Assembly: GCF_963169125.1 (NCBI RefSeq)
Contig: NC_084794.1
Coordinates: forward strand, 72,947,665-73,011,664
Length of the DNA: 64,000 nt
From: Humulus lupulus
Lineage: Eukaryota > Streptophyta > Magnoliopsida > Rosales > Cannabaceae
Direction of reading: 5' to 3'
Shown here one piece after another: positions 43,023-53,413 of this stretch. Both the position numbers and the translations under genes were made by a program. Below the pieces are notes generated by a model. The model worked only from the letters and a program-made list of their open reading frames with translations. It did no database searches and was not told the origin of the DNA. Numbering within the stretch: the stretch's first letter is position 1; every line of letters starts with the position of its first letter.

Positions 43023-44426
43023 CTATCCTAGTTCCACTGCCCACTTGAGTAATGGTCCCAAGGCCTCTGGTTTCTGGAGAACCTGCCTCAACAGTTGATC
43101 GGTCAGGACTCGGATCGAGTGAGCTTGGAAATATGGACGCAACTTTCGAGAGGCGATTACTAAACTGTAGGCTAGCTTTTCAAGAGAGGGATACCTAGAA
43201 TCCGCACCTACTAGCCTTTTACTGATATAGTATATAAGGTGTTGTTCCCTGTTCTTTTTCTTTACCAAAGCAGCACTAATTACATGCTCGGTGATTGCCA
43301 AATAGATGAATAGTACTTCACCATATATTGGCTTTGCTAGGACGGGAGGTTGGGTGAGGTGCTCCTTCAGGGCTTGGAAAGCTTCCTCACATTCCTCGGT
43401 CCATTGGATCTTCTTGCCACCCCTCAGTAAGTTAAAGAAAGGGACACACTCGTCCGTAGACTTTGATATGAACCTACTGAGGGCAGCTACTCTCCCAGTT
43501 AAGCTTTGCCCTTCATTGATTGTGGTAGATGACTTCATGTCGATCAATGCTTTGAACTTCTCGGGGTTAGCCTCGATTCCACGTGAATTGACTATGTATC
43601 CGAGAAACTTACCAGAACCAACTCCAAACGAGCACTTAAGAGGGTTTAACTTCATGCTATACTTTCTAAGTATTGCAAAGCATTCCTTCAAGTCTTGAAC
43701 ATGTCCTCCAGCTTCTTTGGACTTGACCAACATGTCATCAACGTACACCTCCATATTTTTGTCGATCAAGTCTCGGAACATGCCATTCACTAAACGCTGG
43801 TAGGTGGCTCCTGCGTTCTTCAAGCCGAATGGCATTACCTTATAACAATACAATTCCTTGTCTATCCAGAAGCTGGTATGTTCCTCGTCAGGAGGGTGCA
43901 TACTTATTTGATTATACCTAGAATACGCATCCATGAATGAGAGTATTTCATGTCCTGTCGTTGCATCGACCAATTGATCTATTCTGGGTAGTGGGAAGTA
44001 GTCTTTAGGCCAGGCCTTGTTCAGATCTGTGAAGTCCACGCATGTTCTCCACTTCTCGTTTGTCTTTGGAACCAGCATGGGGTTTGATACCCAATCAGGG
44101 TAGTAGGTCTCCCTTATAAAATTGTTTTCCTTGAGCTGCTCGACCTCCTCCTTCAAGGCTTGAGATTGGTCTTTGTCAAGCAGTCTCCTTTTTTGTTGCA
44201 TTGATGGGTAGTTCTTGTCTACATTGAGGACATGACTTATCACAGATGGAAAAATTCCAACCATGTCCTTATGTGACCAGTCAAAGACGTCCTGGTTTTT
44301 CTTTAAAAATTGCACCAACCGTGCTTTAATTTCCACCTTTAACTCTTTCTTGATTTTGATTACTCTAGTCGGGTCCTCCTCATCTAGTAGGACTTCGTCA
44401 AGATCTTCGACTGGTTCTACTCCCAT
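43023..44426 (-). CDS. Reverse transcriptase and RNase H of Gypsy-2 (467-codon intact frame)
   Basis: This is the best-preserved frame in the window. Linker VQFLKKNQDVFDWSHKDMVG; palm with LSFMDAYSRYNQISMHP (first Asp kept, Gly after Ser changed to Arg), VMPFGLKNAGATYQRL and VYVDDMLVKSKE (YVDD). Thumb and connection include SLTGRVAALSRFISKSTDE. RNase H follows with HLIYYISKRLVGADSRYPSLEKLAYSLV and HSIRVLTDQLLRQVLQK. The frame ends with a TAG directly after KWAVELG, where the polyprotein should continue into the second RNase H. The catalytic residues are present, so only the single stop and the gag loss argue against function. Confidence 0.9.
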   Translation of the reverse strand: MGVEPVEDLDEVLLDEEDPTRVIKIKKELKVEIKARLVQFLKKNQDVFDWSHKDMVGIFPSVISHVLNVDKNYPSMQQKRRLLDKDQSQALKEEVEQLKENNFIRETYYPDWVSNPMLVPKTNEKWRTCVDFTDLNKAWPKDYFPLPRIDQLVDATTGHEILSFMDAYSRYNQISMHPPDEEHTSFWIDKELYCYKVMPFGLKNAGATYQRLVNGMFRDLIDKNMEVYVDDMLVKSKEAGGHVQDLKECFAILRKYSMKLNPLKCSFGVGSGKFLGYIVNSRGIEANPEKFKALIDMKSSTTINEGQSLTGRVAALSRFISKSTDECVPFFNLLRGGKKIQWTEECEEAFQALKEHLTQPPVLAKPIYGEVLFIYLAITEHVISAALVKKKNREQHLIYYISKRLVGADSRYPSLEKLAYSLVIASRKLRPYFQAHSIRVLTDQLLRQVLQKPEALGPLLKWAVELG

Positions 44427-44480
44427 GAAGTCATCCCCAAAGTGAGGATCGATGTCGTTTCCCTCGCTTTGGGAAACTTG

Positions 44481-45157
44481 TTATAATAACAAATCTTCGT
44501 TAAAAGGAGCCCCCGACTCCAGTAGAGTGTTTCTTTCAACGTCAACTTCCATCTTGACAACCTCATCGGTTCCTTCATTCTCTTCGCAGCAGGTTACTAT
44601 CATGTTGTTTACGCATGGTCCTTTCTTTGCCTTGAACACTGACGCATTATAGCATTCTCGTGCCTCCCTTTGGTTACCCTGTACACATCCTTGCCCTGCG
44701 CTGGTGGGGAACTTCAAAGATAGATGCCAAATAGATACTGCTGCATGTAACGCCATCAAGAGGGGTCTCCCAAGCACTACATTGTAAGCCGATGACAATC
44801 TACCACCAGGAACTCTGTCATCACAATCTCGTGCCTGGGGGCACCTCCCACCGTGACCGGTAGTTTGATAGTTCCTACTGGTGCTAGGCATTCGCCCATG
44901 AACCCATATATCACTTAGGAACACCGTGTCAGGTCCTTGACTGTGAGCTTCATCTTCTCGAGGGATGATTTGTAGATGATATCTATTGAGCTTCCCGTAT
45001 CCACCAAGCATCTCTTCACTCGGGCATTAGCGATTTGAATGGTAAGGACCAGAGGGTCATTGTGGGGGTACCTCACGTGCCTGGCGTCATCCTCTGTAAA
45101 AGTGAGAGTTTCACTTTCATACTTTGGAGTTTTTGGAGACCGCTCCTCGACTGCCAT
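44481..45157 (-). pseudogene. Protease of Gypsy-2
   Basis: The active site is typical: CLVDTGSSIDIIYKSSLEKM. The upstream DARHVRYPHNDPLVL matches the linker in the other copies. A frameshift after DLTRC (about 44915) breaks it. The second part SAYNVVLGRPLLMALHAAVS is in another frame, leading to a TAA-type end near 44481 before the reverse transcriptase. This is the only Gypsy copy here with an unaltered DTG. Confidence 0.87.
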
Positions 45158-45307
45158 ACACTGGGAAGACTCCCCTACCTCATGTCTGAAGGTCCTTGAA
45201 TATCACTCACGAGCATTGTTATTGTTGCCTACTATGTGGGGCCCTCCACATATGGTATCCAGTGTGAAGTCTATAGCCACCGACCCCAGTGGTGGACTTC
45301 TCTGCCT

Positions 45308-46761
45308 TCAGAATTCTGGATTCATGCTTGGGGTTTCGGTCTTGCCTCGGTACCTCGAGAGTTTTCCTGATCGGAGAAGAAACTCTATCTCATCCTTGAA
45401 TTGTTTGCACTCGCTTGTGTCGTATCCGTAATCATTATGGAAACGACAAAACTTATTCTTGTCTCTCTTTCCTTCTGAACGCAAGGGTAGTGGCTTTCGG
45501 TATGGTACCTCCTGGTATGTTGCCAAGTAAATCTCAGCCTTTGATGTAGTCAGGATGGTATAATTAGTGAACCTAGGCTGGTAGGGTTGATGCTTAGGTT
45601 GTTTGTCAGTGGGTGCTGACTTAGCTTTCTTTTCTCCACCTTGCACCTATAATCATGCTCCACATCGAGTAACTCCATCTGATCCTCGAACTTCCTAATG
45701 TGTCGTATTGGGTTCTCCTTCCCAGTGTATGTAGGAAGTTTCAGGGTCTTGTATTTCAGTGGTGGTTGGGTAACTTGGATCTTGGTACTGAAAGGACTCC
45801 CACTTCTATGAGCCAGCTCGATATTTGAAGGTTTCTTTGTTAGACCCTAAACAGCCATAATGAGTGCATCTATTTGAGCCTGCACTGCAGGTGGGGTAGA
45901 TGTCCTTGGTACCCCCTCCTGAGTGTTGGTCCTCCTGTTGATGACCTCCCTCAAATCTTGAGGCTACGCATCTTTCCCCAGCCTATCGAACACAGTATTG
46001 GTGTTATTCATCGATTCCTTTCCCTTGCGAGACTAAGGGTGTAGGGGTGGTAGATCTGCCTTGCCCCTGTCGGTGCAACCCTGCCCCCGAGCCTCTCCTC
46101 CTACATGACTTTGAGACTTTGAGCAGCCATTTCCATTCCTGTCACGCCTCTCAGATGTCTGACCCTCATCTCCTACATTGTTGTATCTGTCCCCCTGGGA
46201 AGGGGCCTTCGGGTTGGTAATACTTCTACTCCGAGATGAAGTGTTATTCTTCTTGGTCATGGAGGAGGCAGTCTTGGACTGTGCCTCTTCATCCTGTCTC
46301 TGGGAAAGTGGTTCTGAGAGTGTCCTTGGGGTCCTACTCCTCCTCTGGGACTCTTTGTTACTGTTGTCTCGCATTCCTGCTACTTTGGCCTGAGCCTCCC
46401 CCACCGCCTGAGTAGCAACTTCATCGTTAGCTCGGGTTAACTAAGTAGTCGCCTCCAAGGCCACAGCAGCCTCCTAGTGTCTCCAGTCAGCTTCCTGCTC
46501 CCTCTGTATCATTCTCTAGACTTGCTCATCTATCACCTGTCATTGTCATTCCATAGTCGCCCTCTGAAGGGCAATTTCTGCAGCAAAGGCCTCCTACCTC
46601 GCCAGAAATTGCGCCATCTCCTCCTGGTGAGCGTCCTGTGGATCTTTCGCATTAGATTGATCTCCAACCTCCACCCGAGGTTCGTTAACGGGATCTATGG
46701 GATCCTGGGTGGTGGAATCCCTGGGAGCAGTCTTCTTGGTCTGACTGGATTTTGGAGGCAT
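45308..46761 (-). pseudogene. Gag of Gypsy-2, capsid core deleted
   Basis: ATG at 46759-46761 (MPPKSSQTKKTAPRDST). The N-terminal part is Gln/Glu-rich with stops, then Ser/Arg-rich (46033-46404). KTLKLPTYTGKENPIRHIRKF corresponds to the start of the capsid core in Gypsy-1, but about 14 residues after this the reading jumps (near 45645) to PYQRFTN-like text, PRFTNYTIL and the knuckle CRFHNDYGYDTSEC. The central RIFPATL...EEWF and ...EYVQRFMRAA parts are missing, a loss of several hundred bases with a frameshift. Confidence 0.85.
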
Positions 46762-46798
46762 CGTAAAAAATGATGAAAGTGTGCTTCTTGATTTCGTA

Positions 46799-46816
46799 CT
46801 CTCAATGAAAGCACCA
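46799..46816 (-). promoter_or_regulatory. Primer-binding site of Gypsy-2
   Basis: TGGTGCTTTCATTGAGAG on the minus strand, four bases after the 5' LTR, identical to Gypsy-1. Confidence 0.75.
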
Positions 46817-46820
46817 AAAA

Positions 46821-47851
46821 TGTTGACATGTGAAATGTATAGTATACGACACCTTTTGAATGAAATAAATAGAATAAATGACAGAGTACGATTATCTTAA
46901 ATAAACACACAAGAATTTTATAGTGGCTCAGCCCTGTTTAGATGAACAGTAGTAACCTAATCCACTTAGTCTTTAGTTTTGAATTACTCGACAATTACAA
47001 GTATGAACTGATGAATTCACTCGTCAGAAAGTCTTTTCTCTCAAAATTCCAGAAAAAGAGATCCTTTCTCAAGAAAAGAGTCCCATTTATGAAGCCCTGG
47101 GTCCTTTATTTGTAGTATCCAGGGGTTGTTACATGATCAGTAGTACTAGAGATCGTGGTTTGGTACACGATCATTGTGAGTGGAGATAAGTATCCACCTC
47201 CCCATGATTATGAGATTTTGGGTCTTCTCATTGTTTCTCTAGATCGTGGTGGAGAATGCACGATAGAAACCTCTGGTAAGATGTTAAGTCTCTGTTGGTA
47301 TATGGGACTTAGGTGCTAGGCCCGACAACCCGAGCTTGGGTGCTAGGCCTGTGACCTTCTGGGTGCTGGACCTGTTGATCCTCTGGGTGCTAGGCCTGTG
47401 ACCTTTTGGGTGCTAGGCCTGTGACCTTCTGGGTGCTAGGCCTGTTTATCTTAGCTTGAACAAGAGCGAGTATTTCTCAGTGATGTGTACTTGGGGGTTT
47501 AGGCCGACCACCCTATGAAGAATAAGGTGGGCTGACCACCCTGTGAAGAATAGGGTGGGCTGACCACCCCTGGGGTAGGGGTCAGGCTGACCACTCCTAG
47601 GGGCTCTTGAACACATTGGGGCTGACCTCCCCTAGGGCTCTTGGGCCTGCTTAGGTCGACCACCCCTAGGGGTAAGAGTCAGGCCGACCACCCCTAGGGG
47701 GTTTAGGCTTGATCGACTTCCCTATAGGTCTTGGACCTATCTTTTTTGCCGGTCGGTCTTTTCTCAATACTTTTTTGTTTTTCCCTGATTTATGATGTCA
47801 CGTGTCGCATTCTCATTCACCATGTCATCCTTGTATTTTTGAGGGATAACA
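46821..47851 (-). repeat. Gypsy-2 5' LTR (1031 bp)
   Basis: It begins TGTTGACATGTGAAATG and ends GGGATAACA, then CATTT. It holds the GCCGACCACCCC repeat tract at 47500-47720. Confidence 0.92.
47500..47720. repeat. GCCGACCACCCCTAGGG repeats in Gypsy-2 5' LTR
   Basis: The same repeat tract as 34270-34540 with different copy content, including two GAATAAGGTGGGCTGACCACC-type units. Confidence 0.8.
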
Positions 47852-47856
47852 CATTT

Positions 47857-48474
47857 TTCACTCAAACCTTCTCTCTCTTCAAGAATACTCAGAAAAACCT
47901 TCAAGAAAACCCAGAGACTTCAGTGCGATTAGAGACATCTTCGAGCAACTCCAAACAAAACTTTCATGATTTTTCCTACAATTCATACTCCAAGTAAGTT
48001 TTCAAATCCATCCTCTTACCTTTGTAGGAATTTTTGTGTATTCTGGTTCTGATTCATGAGTTTCCATAACTGGGTTTCTACTGTTCTTGAGAAATTTTTT
48101 GGGTAACCGGGTTTAGGAAAACATACATAGAATAAGTATGCTAGAATAGGCATTTTAGGCAGTATAAAATACTAGACAATGCTTAAAAAGAAATGTGGGG
48201 TATAGGTATACCGATTTGATTTGGAGTATTTTAGAAAAACTGGGTTTTTCCCGCCTATTTTAGAAGTTGAAAAGTTTTTCCTAAAAAGTTTTTCCACATT
48301 CACTTTTTGATCTATTTTTTCTATATGCTTGCATGTTTATTGTGTTTTTATCAGGATGTCATTGGTCGTATAAAAGCTTAACTTTTATACACGAGCAACG
48401 TTATTCTTGCTTTTCTCTTTCTTCTATCTATTGGTCGTAGATTCTCACTTCCCCTTTGCTCTTCTCAGATATTC
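47857..48474 (+). other. Leader of the antisense gene, Gypsy-3
   Basis: This continues directly from 33600 once Gypsy-2 is removed. It has a GTAAGTTT donor-like site at 47994. A perfect hairpin lies at 48368-48390 (arms GTATAAAAG and CTTTTATAC). Acceptor candidates are near 48438 and 48470. It is not coding. Confidence 0.6.
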
Positions 48475-50626
48475 ATGCATGATCTCTAGGGAGGTGAGAG
48501 ACCAATAGATTACGACCTTCTTGCTTTGCTGTTCGAGGATCAAGAACAGCCTTCTTTGCCTTTTCCTGAGCCTTCAGTTTTACACCCAAACCTTACAACC
48601 AATCCTCCATACAACCTGTCACAGAACCAATCGAACATGAGTCGTGTCAAATACACTGCTCGTAGAAAAAGGACAACCACAGATTCACCTTCGAACCAGC
48701 CTGCAACCAATGCAGAGGGTCCTTCAAGTGATCCTCAACCTTTAAACTTTTCACCACCAGATATCCAGCCCAAAGCTCGTCCCCATGATGGCCCTCGAGC
48801 AGAGGTAGACTGGTACACTGCCCCTCCTAGCGTCATATCGACTAGGATGGTGGAAAAATATCCTAAGAAGTACGAGCTTCCTGAGATTACCCTATACAAA
48901 CCTACACCAAGAAATTCGCTCGCACATTCCTGAGTGACAATACCTACAAGTCCAATGTTGGAAGATACTTCCAAGAGTACTTCCTCACAACCGACTTGGT
49001 TGCCGACAGCATGGCCTTCACTCGAAGAGGTAAACTTTCAATCTCCGATTGACATTTATCCCGTCATTTTTCATCTTTCTTTATCCTTAGTTGTTTTGTG
49101 TTGTATCTAGGTCCATGGCACCGACTAGTCCCCACTCCAGAAATGGAGATAAGATCCATAACCCTAGCCAGCATGACGAATATAGAAAAAAGTGTCAAGG
49201 AGCTAATCACGAAGAGCAATTTAAGGCTAGTCGGCCTTTTAGAACCTCACCAGGAAGTGAGGGAATGCACTCTAGGGAGTGTCACTGGAGAGGGTACTAG
49301 AGGACAAGATAACCCCGAGAAGCAGCAGGATGTGTCACAACCCCAGAGGTGTCGACCAACGGGAGTGACCATTTCCCCAAATACTCGAGTAGCTAATAAT
49401 TCTACCCCACATGGGAGAGGAAAACAAAACTACAAGAATATACTAGTCCCATACTCGAATCTTCTCACGAGAACGGTATAGATTTCTCACTCTTAAATAA
49501 ACTGCCCATCCCTTGTCATTTATTTGATAGGGACGGCAACTTTAAATTTACAACCAGTAGTTTTAGCTTGGAGTTCTTCGAGGCAAATAATGTGTAATAG
49601 TAGCTCTTTAGATAATGTAGTGACTAGTAATAATAGTTCGGGTATACTACTTATAATTTCTTTTTAGTTTGTTCCTTTATTATGCCAAACTATTTCTTGA
49701 CATATCTGCTAGTTTATTTTTGTTTTGTAGTCATGCCATCCGACGACGCCTTCGATATCTACGCTTCTGCAGACGCTCCAGCAAGCAAGAAGAAGTTGAG
49801 CAGAAGACCCCCTAGAGAAGGCAGTGGGGAACCTTCAAAGAAAAAGGCTCAACCAGAGGTCACTCCAACTCCCATTCCTTCCAGATCAACAACTCCTCCT
49901 CCTCACACTGATCCTTCCACCGACCAAACGGGAATATCTTTGGCTGCAGAATTGTTGAGCAATGCTTATAGCTCAACAAAAGACAAACTGCAGAGATTCC
50001 TTTGATTAGCTCTAAAAGCTTCATTCGTCTACTGTTCGCAGGGTATCTTGACCATGAACAACGATTTGCATCACGCTAAAAAGGTCGATGCAAAACATGC
50101 CGAGGAGATCAAGGCATGGGAGGCCAAGGATAAGGCGGCTGTCGAGGAGATAAAGACATGGGAGGTCAAGGTTAAGGCGGCTGAAGAAAAAGTTTCCATT
50201 TTAATCGAGGAGTTGGTGAGGAGCCAAGAAGATCTGGCTAAGGTTGTTGCTACCAAGGAGAAGTTTAAGGAAGCTTCCGAGACTAACTACAAGGAAGCAG
50301 CCAAGCTTCAAAAGGATCTGGAGGCGAGCATGAAGGAGGCCACTGGTCTAGAGGAGCGAGTGAAGCTGCTTGAGGAGAAAAACTCCCAAAACTTGGAGAG
50401 GTTCCGAGGAGCCACCTTCATCTGCTTCTACATGTTTTGAAAGAACAATCCAGAGGAAAATTTCAACTATCTTCCCGAGCAGGTAAAACAAGCTGAACTT
50501 GCCAAATGTTCTGCTCGCCTAGAGGAGGAGAGAAATGTTCAAATTGCCTCAAATTCTCCTGACATTTCCTTGGCGATAGGCATTGATAGTGCTGAAGAAG
50601 AAGACAAACCTTTAGTCGATCAATAG
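48475..50626 (+). pseudogene. Antisense gene of Gypsy-3, central domain deleted
   Basis: Exon 1 (48475-49029) starts MHDL then a TAG; a second start at 48637 gives MSRVKYTARRKRTTT. WYTAPPSVISTRMVEKY and PEITLYKP follow. Then about 300 bp relative to Gypsy-1 is missing, which removes the gypsy-type transposon core, and the frame shifts. Intron 1 is 49030-49110. Exon 2 (49111-49475) has TPEMEIRSITLASMTNIEKS. Intron 2 is 49476-49730 (255 bp against 256 bp in Gypsy-1). Exon 3 starts MPSDDAFDIYASADA. Exon 4 (about 50042-50626) is a coiled coil (LEERVKLLEEKNSQNLERF) with one TGA near 50438. Exon junctions are inferred by comparison. Confidence 0.78.
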
Positions 50627-51344
50627 CCTCAGCAGGACCCTCCCTCAGCTGCACAGTAAGAAAATTTATTTATGTAATTAAAACACATGAACAACAATAT
50701 CATGATGTTAAGACAATTTGCTGCCTAAGGCAGTTTTTCATTCCTTTTAATATTTTTAATTACATTCGAGCAGTATTTGCTTGTGGTGTAAAGGCATTTC
50801 ATTGTGATATTATAATATATTCTCATTGCTATTATAACATTTTCTCGTATGACCGAACTTAGCATAATACTTTATTAAGATTTGCACAAAATTAACTAAA
50901 TTTTTTTAAAAATACTCTAAGTGTCGTAGTATGCTTTCCCTTGTTTTGCTCGTGTGTTTGCATATGTCTGTTGATATGCTTTACTCGCTTAGCATCTTAT
51001 ATGCCTCCCAAGTGATCGAGGAGTCTAAGGTTCTCGGTCACTTTCCATGGCCAATACCTGTTCGAACATTACTGTTCGCGTACTTATAACAATCAATGAT
51101 AATATAGCAAAACAACACACGTAATGAGAAAATACTTGTAATAAATGCAATAATTGGCAAGAATAACTAGCTGGGAACAGTTCTTTTTATTTCTCATAAT
51201 AAAATGGACAAGATTCGTGTTTATACGAGTGATCAAAAATTGATCTTTCACTTATAAGCGACCAGTCATCTAACTGACCAGTCCTTGTTCACAAACTTGT
51301 AAAAAGTAAAATTAATACAAGCCAACTCTTTAAAAAAAATTGTT
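50627..51344. other. Convergent intergenic zone of Gypsy-3
   Basis: No coding frame. It aligns with 7845-8552 and includes the G-tract and hairpin at 51003-51043. Confidence 0.65.
51003..51043. promoter_or_regulatory. Conserved G-tract and hairpin between convergent genes (Gypsy-3)
   Basis: TGCCTCCC precedes the arms AAGTGATCGAGGAGTCT (51010 on) and AAGGTTCTCGGTCACTT (to 51043). Fifteen of seventeen positions pair, counting G-U. Confidence 0.7.
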
Positions 51345-52280
51345 CATTGGTAATACTTGCGCAGGTGTTCTCCACTCCAATAGCGAGGAACAAGATCTAC
51401 ATTTAAGCGAGCAAGTTTGTATATGCTTGGTTGAAGAATTTCTTTAATTTGATATGGACCTTCCTAGTTTGGTCTGAGTACTCCAGCAGCCTGGTCGCAA
51501 GTGTTGAGAAAAACCCTTCTAAGTACCAAATCTCTCACATCAAACTTTCTTCAGCGTACTTTAGAGTTAAAATATCGAGCGAACTTTTGTTGGTAAGCTA
51601 CAACTTGAAATTGAGCCTACTCGCGCCTTTCGTTGATCAAGTCCAAAGACTCTATTAATAACTGGTTATTCGTGCTCTGGTCGTATGTTAGCCTTCTATG
51701 TGATGGTGGATCTAACTCAATGGGTAACATGGCTTCATACCCATAGGCCAAGGAAAATGGTGTATGGCCTGTTGTTGTTCGGTGAGATATTCTATACGAC
51801 CAGAGTACTTCTGGCAATTATTCTGGCCATGCTCCCTTTGCTTCTTCGAGCCTTTTCTTTCGTGTGTCCTTTAGAGTTTTGTTAACGGGTTCAACCTGTC
51901 TGTTGGCTTGTGGATGAGCAACTGACAAAAAACTCTTCGTGATACCATGTCGTTCGCAGAAATCGGTGAAAAGGTCGCTATCAAATTATATGCCATTATC
52001 TTAAATAATTTTTTTTGGCAACCCATATTGGCATACAATGTTTTTGACGACGAAATCCAACACTTTCTTGGTCGTGATTGTTGCAAGTGGCTCAGCTTCA
52101 GCCCACTTAGTAAAGTAGTCGATAGCAACTACTGCATACTTGACATTCCCTTTTCCAGTAGGCAAAGATCGGATTAGGTTAATTCCCCAAACCGTGAATG
52201 GCCATGGGCTTTGCATCTATTTAAGCTCATTTGGGGTTGCTCGTGATATCTTGGAAAATTGTTGGCAGTTATCACACTTC
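51345..52280 (-). pseudogene. Integrase of Gypsy-3, catalytic Asp lost
   Basis: CDNCQQFSK, VWGINLIRSLP (the first catalytic Asp is Asn), DNGI (second Asp kept, preceded and followed by stops), and QVEPVNKTLKDT (Glu kept). RTTTGHTPFSLAYGYEAML and the C-terminal GTYKL-like end to YYQ at 51345 follow. Several stops (for example near 52217, 51996 and 51818) break the frame. Confidence 0.88.
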
Positions 52281-52982
52281 TTAACGAATTCCATAGAGTC
52301 TTCGATCATGGTAGGCCAGAAATATCCTTACCATCAATTCCTTAGCATTTTCCTTACAGACACACCGTAATAAAGGCATTAAGTATCCTCGTCTATACAA
52401 GACTCCATCGATCAAAATAAACTGAGTCGATTTTCTGTGAAGTGTCCTTGCCTTATTCCTATCTGCTGGTAATAATACTTGTTCGAGATATTGTATGATG
52501 GGAGTCATCCATGTGTCAAACACTTGTATTATTAGCAAGGATTCTTCCGATTGAATGCTTGGTGCCAATAAACATTCAACTGGTACTATGCTCAAAGTGT
52601 CAACATCTTTTGAACTTGCTAACTTGGCTAAGGCATCGACGTTTGAATTATGATCGCAAGGTACTTGCTGGAGAATATATTTCTCAAATTGTGCTAGTAA
52701 ATCCCTCGCCTTGTTCAAATAAGAAACCATCTTGAGACCTCTAGCCAAATATTCTCCAATAATCTTATTAACTACTAGCTGAGAGTCACTATATATTTCT
52801 AGTGACTTTATGTTCATATCCTTGGCTAGTCTTAATCCTGCGAGCAGAGCCTCGTACTTGGCTTCATTGTTAGAGGTCGTAAAGTTGAATCTGGTCGCAT
52901 AGTGAAACCAATGTCCTTTGGGTGTGATTAAGATTAGCCCTGCCCTTGCGTTGTGCTCGTTGGAGGATCCGTCTACGAACAA
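52281..52982 (-). pseudogene. Archaeal-type RNase H of Gypsy-3
   Basis: MFVDGSSNEHNARAG, NNEAKYEALLAGLRL, YSDSQLVVNKII and NSNVDALAKLAS retain the acidic residues. The frame runs into the RRGYLMPLLRCV segment that precedes integrase, with a changed end (after VRIF) near 52310. Confidence 0.87.
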
Positions 52983-53039
52983 CTTTCAAGCAGGGGTTTG
53001 ATTTTGAAGATCGGTCTCTATTGCCGGTTCGCTGGCAGG

Positions 53040-53413
53040 GAGTCCAGCAAATTCTACAACGAAATCCACTAGGGCTTGTCCCTTAACAGCTACTCGGGTG
53101 CATAGGAAATTTCAAACTGCCCCAACTCAACCGCCCATTTTAGTAGTAGACTAATGGCTTCTAGTTTTTGTAAGACTTGCCATAGTGGTTGGCCGGTAAG
53201 CACTATTATGGGGTGAGCCTAAAAGTAGGGTTACAGTTTTCTAGACGCCAGTATCAAGCAATAAGCCAATTTCTCTATAGGCGGATATCGTAGTTCTGCT
53301 CCCACCAGCCTTTTGCTTACGTAGTACACTGCTTTTTGAATGTTGTCTTCCTCTCTGATTAAAATAGCACTAGCAGCATACTCTGTTATTTCTAAGTAGA
53401 TGTACAAATTCTC
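53040..53413 (-). pseudogene. First RNase H remnant of Gypsy-3
   Basis: Degenerate minus-strand text matches the segment between reverse transcriptase and second RNase H in Gypsy-2 (an ISKRLVGAELRYPPIEKLAY-like stretch and LLKWAVELG). Stops and frameshifts are present, including one just after the LPILSKPVE end of the reverse transcriptase. Confidence 0.7.

Larger units (their letters stand above)
33601..47851 (-). mobile_element. Gypsy-2: Tat-type retrotransposon with antisense gene, nested in Gypsy-3
   Basis: The ends are TGTTGACCTGTG (33601) and GGGATAACA (47851), with the TSD CATTT at 33596-33600 and 47852-47856. Order on the minus strand: 5' LTR, primer-binding site, gag (core deleted), protease, reverse transcriptase with RNase H, archaeal-type RNase H, integrase, tandem array, antisense gene (plus strand), hairpin-unit array, polypurine tract, 3' LTR. 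It is a different family from Gypsy-1 and Gypsy-3, with 1-kb LTRs and more diverged proteins. Confidence 0.93.
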
